Shown: positions 35,953 through 45,713, numbered from the stretch's first letter. The stretch is DNA of 64,000 nt from Acidovorax sp. DW039 (GCF_037101375.1 NZ_AP029019.1:4006001-4070000); one strand, 5' to 3'. Notes: generated by a model not told the origin, from the letters alone. Translations and numbers: made by a program.

Positions 35953-36906
35953 TCATCGGTTGGACTCTGTCGATTCAAGCTGCACAAAGCCCGGCACGGC
36001 CCGGGCGGCTGCCAGCATGGCCTGCGCCAACGCCTGCACCATGCCTGAAGGCGAACGCCCCGCGAGGACAAACACCCCAAAGTCAAACAGGACGGAAGCG
36101 TCAAGGGGGCGCACCACCACACCCTCTGCGGGTGCTCCGAGGGCAGTCAGCGGCTCCAGTATTGCGACCCCTAAGCCTGCGCGAACCATGGCTTGCGCGT
36201 TGATGGAGGAGTTGGTCTCGATCGCTGGCCCCATGAAGTCTGATGCCTGAGCACCCATCCCCTGCCCCACGTTGGTTGACAGCGCGGCATTGAGCTTGTG
36301 CCGCAAGCGATAAGGGTTGCTCATGGTGACCCAACGACGCTGGGCCAAAGCATGCACAGGCACCACTGGCAAATCGCACAACGCATCCCCGGCAGGGAGC
36401 ACCGCCACACAGGGGGCTTGTCCCATCCAGAGGATATGAAGCCCCTTGTGCTCCAGCGGGAGGCTGCTGGCCCCCATCTGCACCACGCCGTTGAGCACAT
36501 CGTGCACCACCTGTTCAGGCGCTGCCGAGCGCAATTGCACCGGCGTATCTGCGAAAGACTCTTGCAGTGCATGCAGCGCCTGAGGGACCAGTCCTACCGC
36601 CAGCGCGGACGTTGCCGCAAGCACCAAGGGTTGCGCAACCCCGCCGCGCCCCACCTCCGCAGCGCGCGAATGAATGCTGCGCCAGCTGCCGAGCATGCGC
36701 TCCACATCCCCATAGAGCAGGTAAGCCTGCTCCGTGGGCGTGACTCGGGGACCACTGCGCGCAAAAAGGGCATACCCGATTTCTGCCTCCAGCTCCTGCA
36801 CCAATCGGGTGATCGCAGGCTGAGACCTCTCCAGCAGACGCGCAGCACCCGTCACGCTTCCGGTGGTCATGACTGCAGCGAATGCCTCAAGTTGGCGAAT
36901 TTCCAT
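35953..36906 (-). CDS. LysR-family transcriptional regulator
   Basis: About 317-aa LTTR. The HTH is at the N terminus (MEIRQLEAFAAVMTTGSVTGAARLLE), given by motif from residue 1 to 26, followed by SQPAITRLVQELE. I place the start at the ATG at 36906, where LTTR homology begins; the ATGs at 36930 and 36933 overlap an inverted repeat (36931-36948) that looks like an operator. The gene lies between the two arms of the organosulfur island and is divergent from the SfnB-type genes, which it probably controls. Confidence 0.9.
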   Translation of the reverse strand: MEIRQLEAFAAVMTTGSVTGAARLLERSQPAITRLVQELEAEIGYALFARSGPRVTPTEQAYLLYGDVERMLGSWRSIHSRAAEVGRGGVAQPLVLAATSALAVGLVPQALHALQESFADTPVQLRSAAPEQVVHDVLNGVVQMGASSLPLEHKGLHILWMGQAPCVAVLPAGDALCDLPVVPVHALAQRRWVTMSNPYRLRHKLNAALSTNVGQGMGAQASDFMGPAIETNSSINAQAMVRAGLGVAILEPLTALGAPAEGVVVRPLDASVLFDFGVFVLAGRSPSGMVQALAQAMLAAARAVPGFVQLESTESNR

Positions 36907-37218
36907 AGCACAAGCATTTGTTTTTTGCATCATGCTGCATCAAGCATGCCAATGACAAATACTAAAACCGCATGTGCTTATATGAAAGAGGTCCGACCTG
37001 GGGGCCCTCAGCACAAACGACCGCCCCGCATGCATCTGCGGCCTCGGGCCACCCGCGGCGTTACAGCCAGCCTGCCGAGCCTCATGCCGTCGGCCGCCGA
37101 ACGGCGCTTCCAGCACTGGAAGCCCTCTGGGCTGAGGCGCAAGCCTTCTAAAGATTTCGCATATCCATGCGCTGATTCCTTCGTACCGTAAGGAGGCTTC
37201 GCGGTCTTTAATGAAAAT
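36907..37218. promoter_or_regulatory. Divergent regulatory region of the organosulfur island
   Basis: 312 bp between the LysR and first SfnB-like gene. It contains CATGCT-N6-AGCATG (36931-36948) close to the LysR start and an 8-bp perfect repeat GCTTCCAG-CA-CTGGAAGC (37106-37123) in the leader of the plus-strand operon. A strong AAGGAGG (37190-37196) lies 22 bp before the SfnB start codon, too far for normal use. No gene is supported here. Confidence 0.55.
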
Positions 37219-38460
37219 ATGACCGCACGACCCTCACTGCACCCGCGCCTGCCCAGCCCCCCTGGCCCAGTAAAGCGCATCACCACAGACACCGAGGCCA
37301 TCGCAGCCGCACACCGTCTGGCCTCTGACTTCGCCGCAGGGGCATCTGAGCGTGACCGCCACCGCATCCTGCCTTGGGACGAGTTGGACCGCTGGTCCGC
37401 CAGCGGGCTGGGTACCATCACCGTCCCCCGCGCCTACGGCGGTGCTCAGGTGTCTTACTCCACACTGGCAGAGGTATTCGTCATCCTGAACGCAGCGGAC
37501 TCCTCTCTCGGGCAAATCCCACAGAATCATTTTGGTCTGCTGGGCGTTCTGCGCGAGATCGGCACCGACGCACAGAAACGGCGCTTCTACGGCGAGGTGC
37601 TCGCTGGCCGCCGCCTGGGTAACGCAGGGCCCGAACGCAAGGCCGATGGTGCAGCCACCATCTTGCACAGCGGCACACGCCTGCGCGCTACGGAGAACGG
37701 CCTGAGGCTCACAGGCAAACGGTTCTATTCCACTGGAGCACTGTTCGCCCACCGCATCCCTGTGCGGGCCATCAACGACGAGGGGCAGGCAGTGCAAGTC
37801 TGGGTGCCACGCGAAGCCCCCGGCCTCACCGTCATCGACGACTGGGACGCCTTCGGCCAACGCACCACGGCCAGCGGCACGGTGGTGTTCGATGAAGTGG
37901 CCGTGCAGGCCGACGATGTCCTGCCGGTCTGGCAACTCGCCGATCGGTCGGGACTCTTTGGCCCCACATCCCAGCTCTTGCAGGCCTCCATCGATCAAGG
38001 CATTGCCGAAGCTGCCGTGGCAGACGCGCAGCGCTTTGTCCACGAGCGGTCCAGGCCGTGGGTGGACTCTGGAGTAGAGCACGCATATGACGACCCGTAT
38101 CTCATTGCCGATATAGGCCGACTGCAGATGGACCTGCACGCAGCGCGCGAGGTGCTGCGTGAGACAGGCACCCTCTTTGATGCGCTGGCCGCGCAAGCCA
38201 CGATCAGCGCTGACGACAGTGCCCGCGCCTCGGTCGCTGTGGCTGAGGCCAAGGTACTGACCACACGCATTGCGCTGCTGGCGAGTGAAAAACTGTTTGA
38301 ACTGGCTGGCTCGTCAGCCACACGCGCCGCGCACAACCTGGACCGCCATTGGCGCAATGCACGCGTGCATACGCTGCACGATCCGGTGCGCTGGAAGCTT
38401 CACCTGATCGGCAACTACCGCCTCAACGGCAAGTTGCCAGCACGGCATTCGTGGAACTGA
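37219..38460 (+). CDS. SfnB-family sulfur acquisition oxidoreductase (acyl-CoA dehydrogenase fold), copy 1
   Basis: 413-aa flavoprotein with the acyl-CoA dehydrogenase fold, resembling SfnB/DszC-type enzymes. Features are GTITVPRAYGGAQVSY near 65, SLGQIPQNHFGLL near 95, FYSTGALFAHRIPV and DDWDAFGQRTTASGTV in the middle, and the C-terminal RNARVHTLHDPVRWKLHLIGNY, cited by its position at 375-397. These enzymes use reduced FMN and O2 on sulfur compounds rather than acyl-CoA. The start ATG has no near ribosome site. Confidence 0.9.
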   Translation: MTARPSLHPRLPSPPGPVKRITTDTEAIAAAHRLASDFAAGASERDRHRILPWDELDRWSASGLGTITVPRAYGGAQVSYSTLAEVFVILNAADSSLGQIPQNHFGLLGVLREIGTDAQKRRFYGEVLAGRRLGNAGPERKADGAATILHSGTRLRATENGLRLTGKRFYSTGALFAHRIPVRAINDEGQAVQVWVPREAPGLTVIDDWDAFGQRTTASGTVVFDEVAVQADDVLPVWQLADRSGLFGPTSQLLQASIDQGIAEAAVADAQRFVHERSRPWVDSGVEHAYDDPYLIADIGRLQMDLHAAREVLRETGTLFDALAAQATISADDSARASVAVAEAKVLTTRIALLASEKLFELAGSSATRAAHNLDRHWRNARVHTLHDPVRWKLHLIGNYRLNGKLPARHSWN

Positions 38461-38473
38461 GGAGGAAGCTGCC

Positions 38474-39739
38474 ATGTCTGCGCTGCTCGCACCCATTCAC
38501 TCCAACCCCATCGCCCGCCCAGAGCCAACGCCTGCGCAAGCGCCTCGCAATACGCCGCACCGCATCACGACAGATGCCGAGGCCATTACCGCAGCGCAGC
38601 GCTATGCGGCTCACATTGCCCCCGGCGCTGCGCAACGTGACCGCGAACGGCTTCTACCCTGGGACGCTCTGGAAGACTTTGTTGCCACCGGGCTGTGGAC
38701 CATCACTGTCCCCAAAGCCTACGATGGACCCGGCTTGTCAGCGGGAATTCTGGCCGAGGTCACGGCCCTGATCAGCGCAGCCGATGGCTCTCTGGGCCAG
38801 ATTCCGCAGAACCACTTCTATGCACTGGAAGTGCTCCGAGTGGGCGGCAGCGATGAGCAAAAGCGCTTTTTCTACAACCGTGTGCTCGCGGGAGAGCGCT
38901 TCGGCAACGCACTGGCAGAAATCACCCACCGGGACTTCCAGCGACGCACCCGCCTCGTGCCCGATGGCAATGGCGGATTTCACCTGCACGGAGAGAAGTT
39001 CTACTGCACAGGAGCTCTTTTTGCGCATTGGATTCCCACGCTGGCAGTCGTGGAGGAAAGCGGACGCCCAGTCACCTACCTTGCCTTCGTACCGCGCACA
39101 GCGCAGGGCGTTCATATTACCGACGACTGGGATGGATTTGGCCAACGGGTCACGGGCAGTGGCTCCGTGCGCTTTGACGGCGTACGCGTAGAGCCGCACT
39201 GGGTCGTTCCGTTCCTGGCTTCGTTCGAGAGACCCACACCGATCGGGCCACTGGCACAGCTTCTGCACGCGTCCATTGATCTGGGTCTGGCCCGAGGTGC
39301 ATTTGCTGCCATGCTGCCGTATGTGCGCGAACACGCACGGCCCTGGATCGATGCAAACGTGGAACACGCTGCCGACGACCCGCTGCTCGTGCAACAGGTG
39401 GGGGATATCGCGGTGGGCATTCGAGCAGCCGAGGCGCTGGTACGCCGCGCAGCCCGCTTCGTAGATGCAGCGCAGGCGCAAGCCACCGAACAAAGCGTGG
39501 CCGAGGCATCCATTGCTGTCGCTGAGGCACGTGCCCTCACCACCACCGCATCGCTGGACGCCGGTACCCGACTGTTCGAACTGGCTGGCACCTCTGCCAC
39601 CACGGGCCAGAAGGGACTGGACCGTTTCTGGCGCAACGCTCGCACCCATACCCTGCACGACCCTGTGCGCTGGAAGTACCACGCTGTAGGCAACTTCTAC
39701 CTCAACGGTCGCTTTCCGCCACGCCACGGTGCACTCTGA
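38474..39739 (+). CDS. SfnB-family sulfur acquisition oxidoreductase, copy 2
   Basis: 421-aa paralogue of the preceding gene, 13 bp downstream with a GAGGAGG ribosome site. It shares SLGQIPQNHF, FYCTGALFAHWIP, DDWDGFGQRVTGSGSV and RNARTHTLHDPVRWKYH, but differs in the loop after RFGNA (LAEITHRDFQRRT versus GPERKADGAATI in copy 1), near the expected flavin/substrate site. Two such enzymes side by side suggest either successive oxidations or a heteromer. Confidence 0.9.
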   Translation: MSALLAPIHSNPIARPEPTPAQAPRNTPHRITTDAEAITAAQRYAAHIAPGAAQRDRERLLPWDALEDFVATGLWTITVPKAYDGPGLSAGILAEVTALISAADGSLGQIPQNHFYALEVLRVGGSDEQKRFFYNRVLAGERFGNALAEITHRDFQRRTRLVPDGNGGFHLHGEKFYCTGALFAHWIPTLAVVEESGRPVTYLAFVPRTAQGVHITDDWDGFGQRVTGSGSVRFDGVRVEPHWVVPFLASFERPTPIGPLAQLLHASIDLGLARGAFAAMLPYVREHARPWIDANVEHAADDPLLVQQVGDIAVGIRAAEALVRRAARFVDAAQAQATEQSVAEASIAVAEARALTTTASLDAGTRLFELAGTSATTGQKGLDRFWRNARTHTLHDPVRWKYHAVGNFYLNGRFPPRHGAL

Positions 39740-39777
39740 ATCGTTCACTTTCCCTCGGACACAACCTTTCGCTCAAC

Positions 39778-40596
39778 ATGTTGAAAAGCAAACTTCTGCG
39801 TAGACTTTCTGTATTTCTGGGCTCGGCAGCACTCTGCGCAAGCGTGCTCGCTGCGCCCCTCAAGATTGGCGTTGTGCCGGGTATCTTTGCCGATTCCGTC
39901 GCCGTAGCGGCTGCTGAGGCACGCAAGCAGGGCCTGGAGATTCAGGTGGTGGAATTTACGGACTGGACCACGCCCAACGTGGCGCTGGATGCAGGTGATA
40001 TTGACCTGAACTACTACCAGAACAGCAACTACCTTGCGAATGCTGTGCGTACCAGAGGATTCCCCTTCGTCAGCGTGCAGCCGGGCATCCTGTCCTACCT
40101 GGGGCTGTACTCCACCAAACACAAAACCCTGGCAGACGTTCCCCAGGGCGCACGCGTAGCGATTGCCAGTGACCCCGTCAACATCGGGCGGGCGCTGCGG
40201 TTGCTGCAGCACGCAGGCTTGATCACCTTGCGCCCCGACACAGGCCTGCTTGGCACGACAGCGGACATCCAGACCAACCCGAAGAAGCTGCAGTTCGTCG
40301 AGATTGAAGGTCCCCAACTGGTACGCGCCACGCAGGATGTGGACCTGGCGCAAGGCTTTCCATATTTCATCATCCCGTCGAAGGCCTTCGATGCGACCAG
40401 GGGTCTGGCCTACACCAGCTATGAAGACGACTCGTGGGCCATCCAGTTCGTAGCCCGAAAAGACCGCGCCGCAGATCCACGCATCGCGCAGTTTCTGAAC
40501 ATCTACAAGACATCGGACGCGGTGCGCAAGGCAATCCATGCGTTCTACCTCAACGACGCAAAGCTCTACCGTCTGACCTGGCTGAAGCAGCCTTGA
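39778..40596 (+). CDS. MetQ/NlpA-family substrate-binding protein, copy 1
   Basis: 272-aa periplasmic binding protein of the methionine-type ABC importers. The signal peptide is MLKSKLLRRLSVFLGSAALC onward with cleavage near VLAA; the one cysteine is not in a lipobox, unlike lipoprotein MetQ of E. coli. The mature start LKIGVVPGIFADSVA, then FTDWTTPNVALDAGDIDLNY by position 45-65, is characteristic. Pocket residues differ from true MetQ (YYQNSNYL where copies 2 and 3 have FFQHQ). Lies 38 bp after SfnB copy 2. Confidence 0.9.
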   Translation: MLKSKLLRRLSVFLGSAALCASVLAAPLKIGVVPGIFADSVAVAAAEARKQGLEIQVVEFTDWTTPNVALDAGDIDLNYYQNSNYLANAVRTRGFPFVSVQPGILSYLGLYSTKHKTLADVPQGARVAIASDPVNIGRALRLLQHAGLITLRPDTGLLGTTADIQTNPKKLQFVEIEGPQLVRATQDVDLAQGFPYFIIPSKAFDATRGLAYTSYEDDSWAIQFVARKDRAADPRIAQFLNIYKTSDAVRKAIHAFYLNDAKLYRLTWLKQP

Positions 40597-40625
40597 GCAC
40601 TGACTGCCAACGCCAAAGCTGCGCC

Positions 40626-42050
40626 ATGACCCAAGCCCCAAAACACATCCTGCTCAACGCGTTCAACATGAACTGCGTGGGTCACATCAACCACGGCCTG
40701 TGGACACATCCGCGCGACCGGTCTGCCGACTACCGCACTCTGGAGTACTGGACCGATCTAGCCAGCACCCTGGAGCGAGGCCTGTTCGATGGACTCTTCC
40801 TGGCAGACATCGTGGGTACCTACGACGTGTACCAAGGCAATGTGGACGTACCCCTGCGGGAGTCGATACAACTACCCGTCAATGACCCATTGCTGCTGGT
40901 TCCTGCCATGGCCGCAGCCACAAAGCACCTGGGTTTTGGTGTGACAGTCAACCTGTCATACGAAGCACCCTACCTGCTGGCTCGACGCTTTTCCACGCTC
41001 GACCACCTGACAAACGGACGCGTTGGGTGGAACGTGGTGACCGGCTACCTGGACAGCGCCGCCCGAGCCATGGGCCAGCCGCAGCAGTTACCCCACGACG
41101 AACGGTACGAGCGGGCGGACGAATACCTGGAAGTCCTGTACAAGCTGTGGGAAGGTAGCTGGGAAGACGGCGCTGTACGGCGTGACAAATCCGCACGCGT
41201 ATTTGCGGATCCGAATCGAGTGCACCCCGTGGTACACCAGGGCCGCTACTTTCATGTAGAGGGCTACCACCTGAGCGAACCCTCCCCCCAACGTACGCCA
41301 GTGCTGTTCCAGGCTGGTAGTTCGGGTCGAGGACAGCAATTCGCGGCGCGGCACGCTGAGTGCGTATTCATCTCACCACCCAACAAGCAAGCAGCGCGCA
41401 AGACGGTGCAAGCGCTGCGTGAGCAATTGGTGCTCGCGGGTCGCAGACCCGAAGACGTGAAGGTTTTCGTCGGGGCAGCAGTGGTCACAGGTCGCACCGC
41501 AGCAGAAGCACACGAAAAGCACGCCGACTATCTGCGCTACGCCAGCCGTGAGGCGGGGCTGGCGCACTTTGCCGCCAGCACCGGTATCGACTTCGCGCAG
41601 TACGACCTGGACGAACCCGTCGACTATTCGCCTGGAAACGCCATCGAGTCGGCGAGCCGCACCGCCCAACAACACGGCTGGACACGACGCAATCTTCTGG
41701 AGCTGTTCTCGCTGGGAGGCAGATACCCTGCCATCGTGGGCGATGCTCAGCAGATCGCAGACGAGCTGCAATCGTGGGTGGCTGAAACAGGCGTGGACGG
41801 CTTCAACCTCAGCCGCACGGTGGTACCCGAAAGCTACGAAGACTTCATCGACCTCGTCATTCCTGAGCTTCAAAGCCGTGGCCTGTACAAGACGGCCTAC
41901 GCTGAAGGCACGCTGCGCCAGCGCCTGTTTGGAGAGGGTGACCGTTTGCCCGCGCGTCACGCTGCACATGCATTCCGTAGAGCCTCGGTGGTACAGCGCA
42001 GCGATGTCACCCAGGCTCACACCCCTGCACTCCTGGAAGAGCAACTGTGA
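40626..42050 (+). CDS. NtaA/SnaA/DszA-family FMNH2-dependent monooxygenase
   Basis: 474-aa luciferase-fold monooxygenase. The family start (KHILLNAFNMNCVGHINHGLW by position 5-25), RRFSTLDHLTNGRVGWNVVTG near 125-145, and FQAGSSGRGQQFAARHAE near 225-245 match the nitrilotriacetate/dibenzothiophene-sulfone group. It uses reduced FMN from a separate reductase to cleave C-N or C-S bonds. The start ATG at 40626 matches the conserved N terminus although no clear ribosome site precedes it. Sits between MetQ-like copies 1 and 2. Confidence 0.92.
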   Translation: MTQAPKHILLNAFNMNCVGHINHGLWTHPRDRSADYRTLEYWTDLASTLERGLFDGLFLADIVGTYDVYQGNVDVPLRESIQLPVNDPLLLVPAMAAATKHLGFGVTVNLSYEAPYLLARRFSTLDHLTNGRVGWNVVTGYLDSAARAMGQPQQLPHDERYERADEYLEVLYKLWEGSWEDGAVRRDKSARVFADPNRVHPVVHQGRYFHVEGYHLSEPSPQRTPVLFQAGSSGRGQQFAARHAECVFISPPNKQAARKTVQALREQLVLAGRRPEDVKVFVGAAVVTGRTAAEAHEKHADYLRYASREAGLAHFAASTGIDFAQYDLDEPVDYSPGNAIESASRTAQQHGWTRRNLLELFSLGGRYPAIVGDAQQIADELQSWVAETGVDGFNLSRTVVPESYEDFIDLVIPELQSRGLYKTAYAEGTLRQRLFGEGDRLPARHAAHAFRRASVVQRSDVTQAHTPALLEEQL

Positions 42051-42225
42051 ACCACTTTGCTCCCTATCCGTTCCTGGGCCGCTCACGAGTCACATCCGTG
42101 TGCATCGCAACCAAGCGTTGAAAAACGCAAGCTGCCCGCCGGTAACAGCGTGCCGCAGCCGCGAACCCACTCACAGCTCTTCACTTTCACCAACCTCTCA
42201 CCGCGCCAACGCGGTCCTTCTCACC

Positions 42226-43047
42226 ATGCCATTGAACCGTCGCCTACTCGCCCTCGCCCCATTACTGGCTTTTTCTGCGCTCACAGCAATGCCTGCCCAT
42301 GCCGCAGAAAAACTGCGCATCGGCGTGCTGCCGGGTGTCTACGCCGATGCCATCGCGGCCGTCATTCCTGATGCCAAAGCGCAAGGCATCGACATCACCG
42401 TCACCGAATTCACCGACTGGACGACCCCCAACGTCGCAGTGGACTCAGGGGATCTGGACCTCAACTTCTTCCAACACCAACCGTTCCTGGACAACGCCAT
42501 TCAGAAGAACGGCTTCAAGCTGGCCAGCGCGGGCACCAGCTTTCTCTCCAACATTGGTCTGTACTCCCTCAAGCACAAAGCGATCAACGACATACCTGTG
42601 GGTGGCAAGGTTGGCTTGGCCAACGACCCGGTGAACCAGGGCCGGGGGCTGCTGCTGCTGCAAAAGGCCGGCTTGATCACACTGAAGCCCGGTGTCGGCT
42701 TTTTGGGCACGTTGGATGACATCGTACAGAACCCCAAGAAACTGAAATTTGTCGAGGTGGAAGGCCCTCAGCTGGCGCGCATCACAGGCGACGTCGATCT
42801 CGCACAGGGCTATCCCCATTTCATCGTGGCCTCCAAGGCGTTTGATCCGTCCAGCGGGCTCGCGTACTCAGGTATCGAAGATGCGCGTTTCGCCATCCAA
42901 TTTGTCACGAAGGCCAACCGAACCAAGGACGCAGTCATCCAGAAGTTCGTAAAGGTATTCCAAAACTCTGCTGGCGTGAAAGCCGCTATCGACAAGGCTT
43001 TTGCCGGTGACAAGCGCCTGTATGTACTGACCTGGACACAACAATGA
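42226..43047 (+). CDS. MetQ/NlpA-family substrate-binding protein, copy 2
   Basis: 273-aa binding protein. The signal peptide (MPLNRRLLALAPLLAFSALT, cleavage PAHA) has no lipobox cysteine. The mature part LRIGVLPGVYADAIA and the FFQHQPFLDNAI pocket are closer to copy 3 than to copy 1, which has YYQNSNYLANAV here. A 175-bp non-coding gap with no evident structure separates it from the DszA-type gene. Its stop overlaps the start of copy 3. Confidence 0.92.
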   Translation: MPLNRRLLALAPLLAFSALTAMPAHAAEKLRIGVLPGVYADAIAAVIPDAKAQGIDITVTEFTDWTTPNVAVDSGDLDLNFFQHQPFLDNAIQKNGFKLASAGTSFLSNIGLYSLKHKAINDIPVGGKVGLANDPVNQGRGLLLLQKAGLITLKPGVGFLGTLDDIVQNPKKLKFVEVEGPQLARITGDVDLAQGYPHFIVASKAFDPSSGLAYSGIEDARFAIQFVTKANRTKDAVIQKFVKVFQNSAGVKAAIDKAFAGDKRLYVLTWTQQ

Positions 43048-43868
43048 AAAGCATCACCCAACACTTCAAAGCGGCTGCCATGGGGTGGCTGCTGGCTGCA
43101 TCTGCGATGGCTGCACACTCGGCAGACGTGATCCGCATCGGCTCCACACCCGGCGTAACATCCGACGCTGTGGAAGCCGTGGCCACAGAAGCCCGTGCGC
43201 AAGGCCTAGAGGTGAAGCTGGTCGAGTTCACCGATTGGACATTGCCCAACGAGGCCGTGAACAACGGAGACATTGACCTGAACTTCTTCCAACACCAGGC
43301 TTTTCTGAACAACGCCATCAAGGAACGGGGCTATGCCTTGCAGCTGGTGGGCCTGGGCTTACTGCAGAACATCGGCATTTACTCCAATCGCATCCAGCGG
43401 CTGCAGGACGTTCCCGAGGGGGCTAAGGTGTCGGTCGCCAATGACCCGGTGAACCAAGGCCGCGGCCTGCTCTTGCTACAGAAGGCTGGCCTCATCAAAC
43501 TGCGCCAGGGTAATGCGGTGGGGGCCAGCGTGAACGATGTGGTGGAGAACCCGAAAAAACTGCGCTTTTACGAGATCGAAGGACCGCAACTCATCCACTC
43601 CCTTCAGGACGTGGATCTGGCAGTGGTCTGGCCGAGCTATTTCGTCAATGCTGGCAAGAAGGAGCAGGCAAGCCGAGCCTTGCTGTATTCGGGTATTGAT
43701 GACACTTTCTATGCCATGGGCTTCGTCGCCCGCAAGGATCGTGCGCAAGATCCAAAGATAGCCCGCTTCATCAAACTGTTCCAGCAGTCCGCCAAGGTGC
43801 GCGAGGTGGTTTCCGCACGTTTTAACAACGACTCCAAGCTCTACACGCTGCCCTGGAAGACGCCATGA
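43044..43868 (+). CDS. MetQ/NlpA-family substrate-binding protein, copy 3
   Basis: 274-aa paralogue with signal peptide ending AMAAHS and no lipobox. It starts [15 protein letters not shown] and has [12 protein letters not shown] in the pocket; [21 protein letters not shown] is shared nearly word for word with copy 2 (given by position 135-155). Four-base overlaps link it to copy 2 upstream and the MetN-like ATPase downstream, so it is the binding protein most tightly coupled to the transporter. Confidence 0.92.
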   Translation: MKSITQHFKAAAMGWLLAASAMAAHSADVIRIGSTPGVTSDAVEAVATEARAQGLEVKLVEFTDWTLPNEAVNNGDIDLNFFQHQAFLNNAIKERGYALQLVGLGLLQNIGIYSNRIQRLQDVPEGAKVSVANDPVNQGRGLLLLQKAGLIKLRQGNAVGASVNDVVENPKKLRFYEIEGPQLIHSLQDVDLAVVWPSYFVNAGKKEQASRALLYSGIDDTFYAMGFVARKDRAQDPKIARFIKLFQQSAKVREVVSARFNNDSKLYTLPWKTP

Positions 43869-45079
43869 CACTCATTGCCGCTCCACATCCCCCCGCCGCG
43901 TGGCGCACAGCCTCAGGCTCCTCACCTGTGGCTGCCGCCAGCCACGCGCTCTCCGGCCCAGCGCGGCAAGACACTGCTAAGACCGATAGACAAGAGCCTG
44001 TTCCGTCACCCGCAGGCTCTGTGGTCTTCGAAGGTCTGAGCAAGGTGTATGCCTCTTCTGCAGGGCCGGTGGCTGCCTTGGACAGCATCAGTCTGAGCAT
44101 CCCGGCCGGCAGCATCTTCGGCATCATCGGGCGCAGCGGAGCGGGCAAATCCAGCCTGCTGCGCACCATCAACCGGCTGGAATCCCCCACAGCAGGACGT
44201 GTGCTGGTCGATGGCGTGGATATTGCCGGCCTGGATGACGAGGGGCTGGTAGCCCTGCGCCGACGCATTGGCATGATCTTCCAGCACTTCAACCTGCTGG
44301 CCGCCAAGACGGTATACGACAATGTGGCGCTGCCCTTGCGGGTGGCTGGCGTGCGTCCTGCCGAGGTACACCGCCGGGTCGAAGAGCTGCTGGCCCTGGT
44401 GGGCCTGCAAGACAAGCACCACACCTATCCAGCACGCCTGTCGGGTGGACAAAAGCAGAGGGTAGGCATTGCGCGGGCTCTCGCCACCGGTCCGGAAATT
44501 CTGCTGTGCGATGAGGCGACCTCTGCACTAGATCCTGAGACCACCCACTCCATCCTTCAGCTGCTGCGTGACATCAACCAGCGGCTGGGCATCACCATCA
44601 TCCTCATCACCCATGAGATGAGCGTGATCCGTGAAATTGCCGACCAGGTGCTGGTGCTAGAGCAAGGACGTATCGCCGAGCGGGGTGAGGTGTGGCGAGT
44701 ATTCGGCGCTCCTGAGCACGACGCCACCCGAGCCCTGCTGGCGCCCTTGCAACACGGACTACCAGACGAGTTGCAGGCGAGGCTGCAGGCCGAGCCGCCT
44801 GCCAACGGTAGTCCCCAGCGTGTGCTGAGACTCAGCTACACAGGCGTGGCCGGTCTGGAGCCTGACTTCGCCCGCATCACCGCGGCGCTGCAAGGCCCTG
44901 TGCGCCTGCTGCATGGCGGTGTCGACCGTATTCGCGGCCATGCACAAGGCCGACTGATCGTGTCGCTGCCCGCAGGCGTAGCAATCCCAGACGCTTCTTC
45001 CCTGGTGCAAGGCCCTGATGCCATTGCCCACTCCATCGAGGTAATCGGCTATGTCGCTGACGTTGAGCATTCCCTTTGA
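43865..45079 (+). CDS. metN: MetN-like ABC transporter ATP-binding protein
   Basis: 404-aa ATPase, about 60 residues longer than E. coli MetN (343 aa). The extra length is an Ala/Pro/Ser-rich N-terminal tail of about 50 residues before [11 protein letters not shown]. Walker A is GRSGAGKSS, signature LSGGQKQR, Walker [12 protein letters not shown]. The C-terminal ~80 residues form a NIL-like regulatory domain, which in MetN senses intracellular methionine. The gene overlaps MetQ copy 3 by 4 bp and the permease gene by 29 bp. The true cargo is probably a sulfur compound other than methionine. Confidence 0.92.
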   Translation: MTLIAAPHPPAAWRTASGSSPVAAASHALSGPARQDTAKTDRQEPVPSPAGSVVFEGLSKVYASSAGPVAALDSISLSIPAGSIFGIIGRSGAGKSSLLRTINRLESPTAGRVLVDGVDIAGLDDEGLVALRRRIGMIFQHFNLLAAKTVYDNVALPLRVAGVRPAEVHRRVEELLALVGLQDKHHTYPARLSGGQKQRVGIARALATGPEILLCDEATSALDPETTHSILQLLRDINQRLGITIILITHEMSVIREIADQVLVLEQGRIAERGEVWRVFGAPEHDATRALLAPLQHGLPDELQARLQAEPPANGSPQRVLRLSYTGVAGLEPDFARITAALQGPVRLLHGGVDRIRGHAQGRLIVSLPAGVAIPDASSLVQGPDAIAHSIEVIGYVADVEHSL

Positions 45080-45713
45080 ACGTTATATCCAGGCCCTGAC
45101 AGACACGCTCACCATGGTGGGTATATCCGCCAGCATCGCTTTTGTGGCAGGCATTCCTCTGGCCATCCTGCTGATCGTGACGGCCCCAGGCGGCTTTCTG
45201 GCATCGCCACGCATCCACCGTAGCGTGGGCAGTGTGGTCAATGGCTTCCGGGCTACACCCTTCATCGTTTTGTTGGTGGCATTGATCCCGTTCACGAGGC
45301 TGATCACCGGCACCACCATCGGTGTGTGGGCCGCCATCGTGCCGCTGGCGATCAGTGCTACACCGTTCTTTGCTCGCATCGCCGAAGTGAGCCTTCGCGA
45401 GGTCGATCCAGGACTGATCGAAGCAGCACAGGCCATGGGCTGCCGCAAGTGGCACATCATCTGGCATGTTTACCTGCCCGAGGCGCTGCCAGGAATCGTC
45501 GGTGGTTTCACCATCACCCTGGTAGCTCTGATCAGCTCGTCTGCCATGGCCGGCGCTGTGGGGGCGGGAGGGTTGGGCGACTTGGCCATCCGCTACGGCT
45601 ACCAGCGCTTTGATACCCAGGTCATGCTCATCGTCATTGCAGTACTGATCGCCCTGGTGTCGCTCGTGCAGTTCACGGGTGACCGATGGGTGCGCTGGCT
45701 GCGCAGCCGGTAA
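45051..45713 (+). CDS. metI: MetI-like ABC transporter permease
   Basis: 220-aa permease with five predicted helices, the usual MetI size. The EAA loop is [20 protein letters not shown], followed by [13 protein letters not shown], both typical of MetI. It partners the MetN-like ATPase and the three binding proteins, closing the plus-strand operon. Beyond it, a short 71-bp gap separates it from convergent glmS. Confidence 0.94.
   Translation: MSLTLSIPFERYIQALTDTLTMVGISASIAFVAGIPLAILLIVTAPGGFLASPRIHRSVGSVVNGFRATPFIVLLVALIPFTRLITGTTIGVWAAIVPLAISATPFFARIAEVSLREVDPGLIEAAQAMGCRKWHIIWHVYLPEALPGIVGGFTITLVALISSSAMAGAVGAGGLGDLAIRYGYQRFDTQVMLIVIAVLIALVSLVQFTGDRWVRWLRSR

Noticed and set aside
42051..42225. 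Possible riboswitch (SAM or similar) before MetQ-like copy 2
   Set aside because: No extended paired structure or conserved SAM-riboswitch core was visible in the 175-bp gap.
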